Counted from the stretch's first letter, positions 43,369 through 52,222 are shown. The stretch: DNA of 52,876 nt from Iningainema tapete BLCC-T55 (GCF_014698965.1 NZ_JACXAE010000119.1:1-52876), one strand, 5' to 3'. Numbers and translations: made by a program. Notes: a model not told the origin generated them from the sequence alone.

Positions 43369-43734
43369 TTACCCCAGCGTTAAAACGGACGCTGAAAAAT
43401 CTGCCACCAGTCGCTTTATTTGCAGCCAATTTACACCTAAGATAATTTCTGGAAGTTCATTTCCACCTAAAACTAGGATTATGTACTCCTGTTCATCCAG
43501 AAGTACTTTTCCTTGATAAATATTAAACCTTGCTTCCCCCCGTGCTGTCCGCATCTGCTGCTTCTGACTCAAAAGCAACCACCCAAGACTTTCCGCATCT
43601 TGGGTGTCAATCGCTAACCAACCAGTGAAACCTGTATCTAGAAGCGGTTTCACTGGAATAACATCATCATCAGCAGCAATCAAACTTATTTCAAAAATTA
43701 ACTCTCCCTTACTGTTGAACTCACCTGAAATCAT
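43369..43734 (-). CDS. Retropepsin-like aspartic protease, copy 2
   Basis: The product (121 aa from ATG at 43734) has LLDTGFTGWLAIDTQ with the catalytic Asp and LILGVNWLQ-like ending. It is a paralogue of the 17438-17809 protein. The start at 43734 overlaps the upstream 105-aa gene stop as ATGA, exactly as in copy 1; a TTG start at 43746 is less likely. It is on the opposite strand to the TPR cassette. Confidence 0.78.
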   Translation of the reverse strand: MISGEFNSKGELIFEISLIAADDDVIPVKPLLDTGFTGWLAIDTQDAESLGWLLLSQKQQMRTARGEARFNIYQGKVLLDEQEYIILVLGGNELPEIILGVNWLQIKRLVADFSASVLTLG

Positions 43735-44048
43735 ATTCTGCCGCAAGCTCCAGTCTCATTGATTCGCATTATGAGACTTATGGAATTACCAAATTTCTCA
43801 TCCGCCTTTTGTCTTGCAACGGTATCATCCGGATCTATGACATAATCCCCACTCTCTGGCTCAATGATGATGAACCAGTCATAGTGATCTTGAATAAGTT
43901 CTGGTTGAACTCTATCAAAAATTACATGACAGCGTTGAGCAAAAGCGTCACTTTCAGCTTTACGTCTGGCTATCTCTTCTTTTGATAATTGGCGTTCTGG
44001 GAATACTCTGCCCCGTCGCGGAGTGCGATTATTAGATAGCTGAGTCAT
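43731..44048 (-). CDS. 105-aa conserved family protein, copy 3
   Basis: This is the third copy of the family, more diverged (RRGRVFPERQLS; HYDWFIIIEPESGDYVIDPD; RINETGACG). It is followed by an ATGA overlap and the retropepsin-like gene. No RHH gene precedes it here, unlike copies 1 and 2. It supports the 105-aa/retropepsin pair as the conserved unit. Confidence 0.7.
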   Translation of the reverse strand: MTQLSNNRTPRRGRVFPERQLSKEEIARRKAESDAFAQRCHVIFDRVQPELIQDHYDWFIIIEPESGDYVIDPDDTVARQKADEKFGNSISLIMRINETGACGRI

Positions 44049-44158
44049 GTTGTGTCCTATCTGTCAGATATGATTTGATTTTAAGTCGATTGGACTCAAC
44101 TTTAAGCAGCTAATTTTCATATTATAACTTAAGTACAATCGCCCTAAAAATTACTCAT

Positions 44159-44188
44159 AAAAAAGCCCCAGTACTGTTGTGACTGGGG
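44159..44188 (-). terminator. Minus-strand intrinsic terminator
   Basis: CCCCAGT/ACTGGGG pair with a short loop and are followed on the minus strand by six T residues. It is positioned to end the transcript of the 67-aa gene at 44226-44429. Confidence 0.75.
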
Positions 44189-44225
44189 TTTAATTATTAA
44201 TTGCTAGCTCAATTTCAGGAATATA

Positions 44226-44429
44226 CTAGTGCAAAAACTTGTAATAATAAGCTGTGGCAAACAAGAGAACTACTAAAACAGCAAGAGAAATGTAGAGAGA
44301 CAGATAGTCTAAAGTGTATTTATAAGGATTATTCTGACCATAATCTTGAGCATTTGAAGCTGGAGATGGTTTCGGATCGTAATATGGTGAAGCTTGTTGA
44401 TCCTTAGTAGGTTGGTTTTGTCCTGTCAT
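44226..44429 (-). CDS. Single-TM small protein, 67 aa
   Basis: The N-terminal 40 residues are Gln/Asn/Pro-rich and disordered, followed by one transmembrane helix (LSLYISLAVLVVLLFATAYYYKFL). GAGGAG precedes the ATG at a good distance. No family is recognised. The terminator at 44159 follows it. Confidence 0.6.
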   Translation of the reverse strand: MTGQNQPTKDQQASPYYDPKPSPASNAQDYGQNNPYKYTLDYLSLYISLAVLVVLLFATAYYYKFLH

Positions 44430-44586
44430 GGCGGCACTCCTCGTATATTTTTATTTCTCAATTTACTTTCACTAGCAGAAACTGCATCTAGCTTGGGAAT
44501 TATACCTATAAGGTGATGAAAAAAGTGCATACTTGTTGGTTATGGGTAAATTCTATATAGTACAATTGTACCAAATAGATCATCAC

Positions 44587-44610
44587 TCCCACCTGTAGGG
44601 TGGGATTTTT
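44587..44610 (+). terminator. Hairpin with T-run, no clear upstream gene
   Basis: TCCCACC and GGTGGGA are followed by TTTTT on the plus strand. No gene upstream is in that direction, so it could end a short RNA begun near 44510-44560 or attenuate the 44680 gene. Evidence for an RNA is only positional. Confidence 0.4.
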
Positions 44611-44679
44611 CTGCATGAGGATAAACGGGAGCTTTGCGCGATCGCACGTCCTCTTTATGATTAAAAAAGGTGAGAAGAA

Positions 44680-44922
44680 ATGATTGTTGCAATTGATACT
44701 AAACCGTTGTACAAAAAAGGACAACTGGTAGAAGTTTCACGCAAGGATGTAATCTACCATAAAGTTGTCATTAAAATCACAGAGATTAGGCGATTATGGA
44801 ATAAGTGGCTGTACGTTGGGAAATGCGTACATTATCCCAGAGAGTTACGCCAATATCAAAACAACGCCAAACGTTATGAATGGGCTTTGTTTGAAGAGGA
44901 ATTATGTAAATATCAGCAGTGA
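44680..44922 (+). CDS. Hypothetical protein, 80 aa
   Basis: This soluble, basic/aromatic protein (MIVAIDTKPLYKKGQLVEVS ... ALFEEELCKYQQ) has an AAGGTGAGAAG ribosome-binding site before its ATG. No domain is recognised. It is convergent with the kinase gene at 44975. Confidence 0.5.
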   Translation: MIVAIDTKPLYKKGQLVEVSRKDVIYHKVVIKITEIRRLWNKWLYVGKCVHYPRELRQYQNNAKRYEWALFEEELCKYQQ

Positions 44923-44974
44923 AGAGTTAAGATTGGGTATGCGATCGCCTAATCAACTACTGCAAAAGTTGCTC

Positions 44975-46048
44975 TTACTCAAATCGCCTATAATCTTTCA
45001 AAATAGAAGTTAAGCGTTTGTGTTGTCTTGACCATTCTTGACAAACTTCTGTGACAAGTTGTATTTCTTCATCGGTCAAAAGCTCATCTGGCTTTCCTGA
45101 AGCTAAAATCCAAGCAGCTTGATCTGCTTTTTGGTATCCTACACCATGCTTAACTAACTCTGTGTGAAAGATTTCCTTTTTTTCTGTAAATGATACAAAA
45201 GGTTGTAGTTGCTGGAGGGCTTCAAGAGCAACAGTAGCGTCTTTGTAACGCTGACGATAATCATAGCGCACCATCGTGTCTAAGATTTCGACTAAACCCG
45301 GATTAACGTTGGCGCACTCACTCAAATTACTACAATTAAACTCTCCTGTGCGGAAATCTCGCGTGAGTTTGTGAGGATCTAACCCGGTTAAAGCTTGAAT
45401 ACCAATCATCCCAACTGCGTAGATATCGCTACTAAAATGGGCATGAAAAGCTTGTTGTTCGCTAGGCATGTAACCTGGAGTGCCGATCGCAACTGTTTGA
45501 GTTGTTTGTCCCTGAGTATTCACTGATAAAGCACCAATTTCTTTAACTGCGCCAAAGTCAATCAGCACAATTTTTTCGTCTTTGCGCCGTCTTCTTAAAT
45601 TTTGTGGTTTAATGTCCCGATGGATGACGTTATTTTGATGAACAAACGCTAAAACTTCTAAAATGTCTTTAAGTATACTGAAAACTACTTTCTCACTCAA
45701 TGGCTCTCCGGAAGTAATTTCTGTCGTTAAATCATGCCCATCTATAAATTCTTGAACTAGATAGAATTCTTCCTTCTCTTCAAAATGTGCGAAAAGTTGA
45801 GGAATTTGATTGTTTTCGTTACCTAAGCGATATAATGTTTGGGCTTCTTTCTCAAATAGCCTTTTGGCAATGGGCATTACAGTGGGACTTGAACCTTTTG
45901 GTTTAAGATGTTTAACTACACACAAAGGTTGTCCAGGTAAATCCAAATCTACCGCTTTGTAGGTATTGCCAAATCCCCCGCTTCCTAGTAAGGTGACAAC
46001 TTTGTAGCGATTCCGGAGAGTTTTTCCAATTAAAGGGTACTGGCTCAT
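44975..46048 (-). CDS. Soluble Ser/Thr protein kinase
   Basis: The product (357 aa) has a PknB-type kinase domain: LLGSGGFGNTYKA (Gly-rich loop), CVVKHLKP (Lys), VIHRDIKPQNL (catalytic loop), LIDFGAVKE (DFG) and IGTPGYMPSEQ. The C-terminal 90 residues are a helical extension without a transmembrane segment, so it is cytoplasmic. The ATG at 46048 (MSQYPLIGK) is preferred over 46057. It is divergent from an NTF2-like and a receptor-kinase gene. Confidence 0.88.
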   Translation of the reverse strand: MSQYPLIGKTLRNRYKVVTLLGSGGFGNTYKAVDLDLPGQPLCVVKHLKPKGSSPTVMPIAKRLFEKEAQTLYRLGNENNQIPQLFAHFEEKEEFYLVQEFIDGHDLTTEITSGEPLSEKVVFSILKDILEVLAFVHQNNVIHRDIKPQNLRRRRKDEKIVLIDFGAVKEIGALSVNTQGQTTQTVAIGTPGYMPSEQQAFHAHFSSDIYAVGMIGIQALTGLDPHKLTRDFRTGEFNCSNLSECANVNPGLVEILDTMVRYDYRQRYKDATVALEALQQLQPFVSFTEKKEIFHTELVKHGVGYQKADQAAWILASGKPDELLTDEEIQLVTEVCQEWSRQHKRLTSILKDYRRFE

Positions 46049-46202
46049 GTGGTACATCTCAACCTACTAGCTAACCTTCACAACGCTTAACATTTGGGCT
46101 ATTCTTATTTGAATGATACTCAAATACACTAGCCTCTTTAAATACTTACGTATATTTTTTGTTTTAAACAGGCACTTACTAGATAAATTTAATGAAAACC
46201 TG

Positions 46203-46592
46203 ATGTCAGACAACACTTTAAAAGTTGCTTACCAAGCATTTGAGCATTTCACTCATGGTTTAGCGACAGGAGATTGGAACCAATTTATAGATATGCTTAC
46301 GGAAGACTTCAGCTTTTGGTTCCCTATGGGAAAGTACCACGGGTTGAATGTGGGTAAAGAAAAAGCTAAAGAGTTTTTCCAATATGTTTACGAAAGCTTT
46401 AGCCCAGGATTGAAGTTGACTTCCCTTGATAACGTTACTAGTAACGAAACAACCGTTGTATTTGAATTTCGAGATGAAGGGCTGTTGTTAGGACAACCTT
46501 ACAAAAATCGGGTAGCAGTTTCTTTTGATGTGCGTGGAGAAAAAATTTGCAGCTACCGGGAGTACTTTGGCAGCGATGGTAAATCCAATTGA
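46203..46592 (+). CDS. NTF2-like/SnoaL-like protein
   Basis: The product (129 aa from ATG at 46203, MSDNTLKVAYQAFE) has the cone-like fold pattern LATGDWNQFIDMLTEDFSFWFPMGKYHG and VVFEFRDEGLLLGQPYKNRVAVSFDV. Such proteins are often ligand-binding or small enzymes. The longer frame from 46113 adds hydrophobic residues unlike the family. It lies just upstream of the receptor kinase gene, whose start is about 65 bases beyond. Confidence 0.75.
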   Translation: MSDNTLKVAYQAFEHFTHGLATGDWNQFIDMLTEDFSFWFPMGKYHGLNVGKEKAKEFFQYVYESFSPGLKLTSLDNVTSNETTVVFEFRDEGLLLGQPYKNRVAVSFDVRGEKICSYREYFGSDGKSN

Positions 46593-46657
46593 AGCTGCAC
46601 AGAGAATTCTCGATTTTGCAAGGTATAATTGATCATCACAAGCTTAGATGCCAGCGT

Positions 46658-49084
46658 ATGAGTTACTGCATAAACCCTGCATGTCAAAATCCTCACAATG
46701 GTGATAGTGAGCTTTTTTGTCTTAGCTGTGGCTCAGAGTTACTATTACAAGGTCGTTATCGAGTAGTTAGATACTGGCAAGAACGAAAATATACGCATAT
46801 TTATCAAGTAATAGATACTATACAAGCATATCCAATTGCAAAAGTGCTTAAAGTTCTCAAACCAATAAGTAGATTGGAAAATAAGTTAGTTGAATTGTTT
46901 GAGCGAGAAGCAAAAGTTTTGCAGGAGCTAAATCATCCTGGAATTCCCAAAGGAGATGGGCATTTTATTTTTAAAGCTGGACAAAAACCAGAGCCATTAC
47001 ACTGTTTAGTAATGGAAAAAATTGATGGAAGTAATTTAGAGGAGTATATTCAAGGCAGAAAAAATAGTCCAATTAGTCAAGAATTAGCAGTTGCATGGTT
47101 GATAAAACTGGCAACAATTTTAGAAAAGGTGCATGAGCATAAAATTATTCACAGGGATATTAAACCATCTAATATTATGCTCAGACCTAATGGTACACTG
47201 GTACTGATTGATTTTGGCACTGCTAGAGAAATTACACTCACTTACAGTGAAGATTTTGAAGAACAAGAGATTACAAGGGTTTGTTCAACAGGATATACTG
47301 CACCAGAGCAACTTAGAGGTCAAGCTGTACTTCAATCTGATTTTTTTTCTTTAGGACGTACTTTTGTCTATTTGTTAACTGGTAGAACATTTACTAATCA
47401 TATAAATTTGCTCAATTGGCGACAAAATGCACAGATATCTCCTACAATAGCAGAATTAATTGATGATCTCATGGCAGAATTGCCGGAAAATCGTCCCCAA
47501 GATACAAAAATAATTATCCAAAGATTAGCAGAACTTCAAGAAAATTTATTAGTAAAAACTACTTTTAATACAACTGTAATTGAATCTAGTCATAATATTA
47601 TTCAACCAAGGCAGTCAAAATTACAGCAATTTATTCAACCATTATCAAAAAGGATTATTCCCTTGGTAGGTGTTTTTGCTATTTTATCTAGTACGTTGGT
47701 AATATATAAACATTTAAATGTAATTAATGGTTGTGCAAAACCATTGCTAAGTAGCATGTCTACGGGAGATAGTTTTAGTTGTGGCGAAGAAATTCTCATT
47801 GCCAATTCAGGAGAAGTAGAAAAGAATGAAGGTACGGAAGCTTATAAAATCGGTAATTACAGTAAAGCTGTTGAGAAGCTTAAGATAGCACGTCAAAAGC
47901 AACCATCAGATCCGGAAGTTTTGATTTATCTTAATAACGCATTAATTGAGGTAAATAAAGTTAATGCTCCAACAATAGCTGCAATAGCTCCCATTAGTAA
48001 CAGCCCAGAAATAGCAACAGAACTTCTTAAGGGAGTTGCTCATGCACAATATGAAAGGGTGAAAGAGTTAAAAAAGAATCCCAAGGCAGTTTTTAAAGTG
48101 TTAATTGCAGATGATGCTAACGATCCCAATCAAGCTAGGCAAGTAGCAGAATCTTTGGCAAATCAATCAAATATTTTAGCAGTTATTGGTCACAATAGTA
48201 GTGAAATTGCTCTGGCGACAATGGACATTTTTGAAAGACGGCAGTTGGTGTTGATGTCTCCTGGCAGTACTTCAGCAAATCTTCCTCGCCCTGGTGATAA
48301 ATTTTTCTTCAGAACTATACCTACTGTGCGGGTAAAGACTTCAAAGTTGGCAAATTACCTTGTTAATCAGGCTCGGCAGAAAAAAGTCGCAGTATTTTCT
48401 AATCCTCACAGTGATTTCAGTAACTCTTTTCAAGAGCAATTTTACGGTAGTTTTACGGCAATTTCCGGAGAAATTATTGAGCAAAAGTTTGATTTATCCA
48501 ATCCTTTTTTTAATGCAAGTGCTGCTATTAAAGAAGCACGTAAACAAGGAGCTACTGCATTTGTAATTATTACCGATGGTGGCACTAATCGCTACACTTT
48601 CTTAAATGCTCTAAGGTTGATTAAGGCTAATCAAGGTCGTAATTGGATTATGGGGGCAAATAGTGTTGCTCATCAAGATGTTTTATTAGTAGGGCAAGAA
48701 GCTGTAAACCGCCTGGTTATGACTATTCCTTGGATAGAAATGACAAGTTCTAACAAAGAATTTCTTTTGGTGGCTAAATCTTTATGGCAAGGGGAGGAAC
48801 TTAATTACCGCACTGCTTCAGCTTATGATGCGACTCAAGCTTTGATTAAAGTTTTAGAGACAACTCCTAACCTTAATCGTTTGGAAGTGCAAAAAGTTTT
48901 GTCAAACCCTAATTTTAGAGCAAAGGGTGCTACTGGGGTAATTAGTTTTCTCCCTAATGGCGATCGCCAACAACCCCTAGCAGAATTAGTCAAAGTTGTT
49001 GCGTCTCAATGTTCTAAGTACGGTTATATGTTTGTGCCTGTGGAGTACAAACAATTAGAAAGTGCTTGCCAACAGAAACTGTAA
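46658..49084 (+). CDS. Receptor kinase with zinc ribbon and periplasmic-binding domain
   Basis: The product (808 aa from ATG at 46658) joins a zinc ribbon (Cys4, Cys9, Cys21, Cys24), a Ser/Thr kinase (35-315; IIHRDIKPSNIML, LIDFGTARE, GYTAPEQL), one transmembrane helix (about 345-362; IIPLVGVFAILSSTLVIY), a TPR-like stretch and a branched-chain amino-acid-type periplasmic binding domain (about 450-790; VLIADDANDPNQA, MSPGSTSANLPRPGDKFFF). It probably senses a small ligand outside the membrane and signals to the cytoplasm. A TTG at 46589 gives an N-terminal extension not shared by the ribbon fold. Kinase and binding-protein fusions occur in cyanobacteria but are uncommon. Confidence 0.85.
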   Translation: MSYCINPACQNPHNGDSELFCLSCGSELLLQGRYRVVRYWQERKYTHIYQVIDTIQAYPIAKVLKVLKPISRLENKLVELFEREAKVLQELNHPGIPKGDGHFIFKAGQKPEPLHCLVMEKIDGSNLEEYIQGRKNSPISQELAVAWLIKLATILEKVHEHKIIHRDIKPSNIMLRPNGTLVLIDFGTAREITLTYSEDFEEQEITRVCSTGYTAPEQLRGQAVLQSDFFSLGRTFVYLLTGRTFTNHINLLNWRQNAQISPTIAELIDDLMAELPENRPQDTKIIIQRLAELQENLLVKTTFNTTVIESSHNIIQPRQSKLQQFIQPLSKRIIPLVGVFAILSSTLVIYKHLNVINGCAKPLLSSMSTGDSFSCGEEILIANSGEVEKNEGTEAYKIGNYSKAVEKLKIARQKQPSDPEVLIYLNNALIEVNKVNAPTIAAIAPISNSPEIATELLKGVAHAQYERVKELKKNPKAVFKVLIADDANDPNQARQVAESLANQSNILAVIGHNSSEIALATMDIFERRQLVLMSPGSTSANLPRPGDKFFFRTIPTVRVKTSKLANYLVNQARQKKVAVFSNPHSDFSNSFQEQFYGSFTAISGEIIEQKFDLSNPFFNASAAIKEARKQGATAFVIITDGGTNRYTFLNALRLIKANQGRNWIMGANSVAHQDVLLVGQEAVNRLVMTIPWIEMTSSNKEFLLVAKSLWQGEELNYRTASAYDATQALIKVLETTPNLNRLEVQKVLSNPNFRAKGATGVISFLPNGDRQQPLAELVKVVASQCSKYGYMFVPVEYKQLESACQQKL

Positions 49085-49113
49085 CATTTTGTCGAGAATA
49101 AAAACCGAGTTTC

Positions 49114-49572
49114 TTAGTTATTCTCAACATGTTTTTGGTTGATTTCTTTGCACTTAATCTCTGCTGCTTGATAAGCCGCCAAATAATCCTTACCGCCCAA
49201 CATTACATTACCGTAATACTCATAAGGTGCGTCACCATATATTGGTAGCGGATCATCTTCTGGGTAATCTTCCTGAGATTCTTCCATGATAGCTTTGAGT
49301 TGCTTGACAGTAAGGCTGTGTGCCGGAAAATACCAGAGTTCCTGGGCATTTTTTTTCAAATGCGGTAGTGTGGGATCAACTATAACATCGTCAATCTCAA
49401 CCCAGCCGTGTTCCACGGGTTTGTATGGCTTGCCTTTCATCACCAAAAAACCCTGCACGTAAGTTCCTTTAATTGCCAATGCAGCTCTGTGAGCATTGTC
49501 AAAGGGAGTTTTAGCCTTACTTTTGATGCGATCGCTAATTTCTAGGGACAGCGCTTCATCTAATGTCTTCAT
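49114..49572 (-). CDS. Hypothetical protein with transglutaminase-like hints, 152 aa
   Basis: The soluble product has EHGWVEIDDVIVDPTLPHL, which recalls the His-Trp-x-Glu and Asp-Pro-Thr pattern of transglutaminase-like enzymes. The upstream Cys is not in a recognised place, so catalysis is uncertain. It ends in a helical tail (AYQAAEIKCKEINQKHVENN). ATG at 49572 is used; a TTG at 49578 is possible. No neighbour suggests a role. Confidence 0.5.
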   Translation of the reverse strand: MKTLDEALSLEISDRIKSKAKTPFDNAHRAALAIKGTYVQGFLVMKGKPYKPVEHGWVEIDDVIVDPTLPHLKKNAQELWYFPAHSLTVKQLKAIMEESQEDYPEDDPLPIYGDAPYEYYGNVMLGGKDYLAAYQAAEIKCKEINQKHVENN

Positions 49573-49643
49573 CAACAACGAGAATTAAAGCAGCGACTAA
49601 AACAGTTTAGCACCTGTGTCTACCATCATAAATGAACAAATCT

Positions 49644-50951
49644 CTAAAAAGCTGTAAATAAATCCTTATTTGAATTTTTTACCTTTGACACCCAGCCTTG
49701 GTATGAATTTAAAATTTCTGAATAAGGAACTGAGGTTTCAAAAATCATCTCTATGATAGATGACGGAAAGTATTGCGGAAATATTTGGTGGAGAATTTTG
49801 CCAAGACGCTGCCTCAACATAAACTCAAAAATTAATCCTTTGGATGAAGGAATCACGTTCTCACCAAGCTCTACCAAGGCAAGGGCATCTGGCAGGCGGC
49901 GAATAGTAAACTCCTCAAGAGCCTTTGCCAAATTGTCAGAATACTCATTCAAAAGGTTATCAAATATGAACACATCTTCAAGTGCCGCATTACAACCTTG
50001 ACCAATAGCAGGTGATACGGAATGCGCTGCGTCTCCAATCAGTAGTACACTATTACCGTAGTGGTAGCGGTTGCAGCGAATTGTTAAAACTGTAGATAGT
50101 GGTCTAGCAAGAAAAGCTTCCGCCTCTGATTCTGGCATCAGTTTGCCTATTTCTGGGAAATTCTCCTGAAAGAATTTGAGTACTTCTTCTTTTGTAGAAA
50201 GACTAAGTATCATGTTTTGTTGGCGGGGAAAGCGGATGGCTCCATTCATCGTCCCATCTGGCTGATGCAGCATCAATATACCAGTGCCGTCCTCTAGTCT
50301 CCAAGAGTGGATACTGTTCTGTTTCAGGTGGATGTCTGAGTTTTCGTCAGGGCGGGGAAGGAAAATCGATTTGCGATGATTTCTGTCGTACTTCTGTTCA
50401 AACTCAAACAGTTTGGTGGAGAGAAAATGCTCTCTAACAACTGAACGCGCCCCATCTGCACCAATTAATAGGTCATAATTAACAGTGAGTTCTGCTGGTG
50501 TCTGTCCGGCAAGGTTTTTAATTTTTACTGTCTGCGCCGTAAAATCTACTTGGGTGCATTGATAGTTGAAGTGAATGTTTAGGCGCTCGCTGTCATACTT
50601 TTCGGTTAATTTTAACAGTGCAATTACTAAATTAGTCCTGTCAAGGGTAATGAGAGGTTTCTTCCTACTTGTGAATCGCTTCTTCCCATTTTTTTGGTGA
50701 AAAACTGTTCCCGTCATCTCCACACTTAATGCCTTGACGGCTTCTTCAACACCCTCGATTTTCCTCAAGGCGTTCATTCCCCTTTCGCCAAGTGCTACAG
50801 GGTAGGAGCGGGATTTTGAGAATGGAACAACTCGCGGATCACCACGTCGCTCATAAATGTCGATTTGGTATTGTGAGTCACGACGCAACAAATAGTGAGC
50901 TAGAAGTACTCCGCTCGGTCCTGCACCCACGATAACTACTTTCTTGACCAT
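49644..50951 (-). CDS. FAD-dependent monooxygenase
   Basis: The 435-aa product has the FAD motif VVIVGAGPSGVLLAHYLLRR, a DG motif YDLLIGADGARSVVRE, and LLIGDAAHSVSPAIGQGCNAALED, all typical of group A flavin monooxygenases such as kynurenine 3-monooxygenase. The substrate is unknown; no biosynthetic genes are nearby. The C-terminal 60 residues look amphipathic and could bind a membrane, as in kynurenine monooxygenase. Confidence 0.85.
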   Translation of the reverse strand: MVKKVVIVGAGPSGVLLAHYLLRRDSQYQIDIYERRGDPRVVPFSKSRSYPVALGERGMNALRKIEGVEEAVKALSVEMTGTVFHQKNGKKRFTSRKKPLITLDRTNLVIALLKLTEKYDSERLNIHFNYQCTQVDFTAQTVKIKNLAGQTPAELTVNYDLLIGADGARSVVREHFLSTKLFEFEQKYDRNHRKSIFLPRPDENSDIHLKQNSIHSWRLEDGTGILMLHQPDGTMNGAIRFPRQQNMILSLSTKEEVLKFFQENFPEIGKLMPESEAEAFLARPLSTVLTIRCNRYHYGNSVLLIGDAAHSVSPAIGQGCNAALEDVFIFDNLLNEYSDNLAKALEEFTIRRLPDALALVELGENVIPSSKGLIFEFMLRQRLGKILHQIFPQYFPSSIIEMIFETSVPYSEILNSYQGWVSKVKNSNKDLFTAF

Positions 50952-50967
50952 TTTGAGCGCGAAGAAT

Positions 50968-51183
50968 TTATAATCCTAATTCTAGCTTATTAACGTATTC
51001 TTGAATTAACTGTGGTGTCTTGGCAAAATCTTCTGGAGTTTTTGGCAATGGATGCCATACTCTATTTTCAGAATCAGCAGCAAAACGGTCAACAAATTTA
51101 TAAAAAGCTTCTTGATCGTTTGGGTGAGCAACAATGTAAGCTCGCAATTCAGCTTTACTCATGTTGTTAAAATCAGGTTTCAT
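50968..51183 (-). CDS. DUF6887-like small protein
   Basis: The product (71 aa from ATG at 51183, MKPDFNNMSKAELRAYIVAH) is helical and acidic with a DQEAFYKFVDRF core, resembling the DUF6887 family of cyanobacteria. The ATG at 51183 overlaps the TGA of the decayed upstream frame as ATGA. That partner resembles DUF6888. I recall this pair of families but could not check it. It follows the monooxygenase start by 16 bases. Confidence 0.65.
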   Translation of the reverse strand: MKPDFNNMSKAELRAYIVAHPNDQEAFYKFVDRFAADSENRVWHPLPKTPEDFAKTPQLIQEYVNKLELGL

Positions 51184-51305
51184 GTTATGAAGCTCCATCT
51201 ACCATCGCGCCTAAGTTCAATTTCAAGTTCCTCGCCTGAGATAATAAAAACATTACCAGTACGCTCACCCAGACGTAACAACACTATGGGCTTGTAAAAA
51301 AGTTG
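51180..51305 (-). pseudogene. Decayed DUF6888-like partner
   Basis: An open frame without a start encodes YKPIVLLRLGERTGNVFIIS and GEELEIELRRDGRWSFIT, the C-terminal two-thirds of a DUF6888-like protein, usual partner of DUF6887. The N-terminus is cut off by a TGA and a T-run. It overlaps the DUF6887-like start as ATGA. Confidence 0.55.
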
Positions 51306-51609
51306 TCAAGGACTGGCAGAGAATGATGCAAAATAATCTTTGGTCTGCTGTTGGAAGAGTAATCACTACTACAAAAAGCAAAAACTTGATACAGCATACC
51401 ATATAACTTTTCTATATTGTACCAGCATGAAGATAAACGTGGTTAACCGATGTGCGATCGCTACCCTGTCTGGTAGCTGATGGTATGAATCCCCAAGAGG
51501 AGAGAAAATTGACCAATTTTGAATTTAAAATGGCTGATTGCTCTTAATATGGTACTTTTTTAGCTGATTAATTTTGTATAATGCGGATAACTGGTTTAAT
51601 TACAATTCG
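51306..51609. other. Gap without recognised gene
   Basis: About 300 bases with no convincing coding sequence, RNA or repeat. A GAGGAGAG near 51500 precedes only a 20-codon frame. The promoter of the MazEF pair should lie in the last 100 bases. Confidence 0.4.
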
Positions 51610-51861
51610 ATGGAAGCAGCTAAAACGATTGACACTCAAATAACGTTGCCAATTGAGCTATACAGAGCGATCGTTCAACAAGCACAGGCACACGGATCTT
51701 CCATAAGTGGCGAAATTACAGCGCTGCTAACACCTGTGCTTATGCAAGTACCTACTGAATTAGTTCAAGAGTTTGCAGCTTGGGAAGCAGCAAGTGATGA
51801 GGACTGGTTAAGAATGGAAGCGACGTTAGCATCATTTGACGCGGTAGCGGATTGCCCATGA
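51610..51861 (+). CDS. Antitoxin of the MazEF-type pair
   Basis: The product (83 aa from ATG at 51610, MEAAKTIDTQITLPIELYRA) has an RHH-like start and an acidic helix (DEDWLRMEATLASFDAV). It precedes a MazF-type gene by 13 bases. A longer frame from 51574 adds residues unlike antitoxins. Confidence 0.65.
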   Translation: MEAAKTIDTQITLPIELYRAIVQQAQAHGSSISGEITALLTPVLMQVPTELVQEFAAWEAASDEDWLRMEATLASFDAVADCP

Positions 51862-51874
51862 GGTAGAGAATTAG

Positions 51875-52222
51875 ATGGATAGAGGTGATGTTCTCTTAGT
51901 TGGTTTGCCAGAGTCAGATCAACGAGAGGAAAAGGGCAATCGTCCAGCAATTGCGGTACAAACAGATGTAGCAAATTCTCCTATGTTGATGATTGTTCCG
52001 ATTACGTCTTCATTAGGTGCATTGCGTTTTCCGTTTACAGTTAGGATTGAGCCATCGGAACAGAATGGTTTAACCAAGCCTTCCGTGGCAATGGTGTTTC
52101 AGCTGTGAGCTATTGACCGAAAGCGCATAATTCGGAAAATAGGTGAGTTAGAGTTGCAATATTTAGCGCAGGTTGATGCAGAAATTTGGCAAATGTTGAA
52201 GCCAAAAGAAGTCCAAGAGTAA
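51875..52222 (+). pseudogene. MazF-type toxin gene with premature stop
   Basis: The frame encodes MDRGDVLLVGLPESDQREEK ... MIVPITSSLGALRFPFTVRI ... VAMVFQL and then TGA at 52106. The same frame continues AIDRKRIIRKIGELELQYLA to a natural stop at 52222, giving 116 codons, the usual MazF length. The TGA stands where MazF proteins usually have Arg (CGA), so a single C-to-T change can explain it. The truncated 77-aa product lacks the C-terminal helix and is probably inactive, leaving the antitoxin gene intact. Confidence 0.8.
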
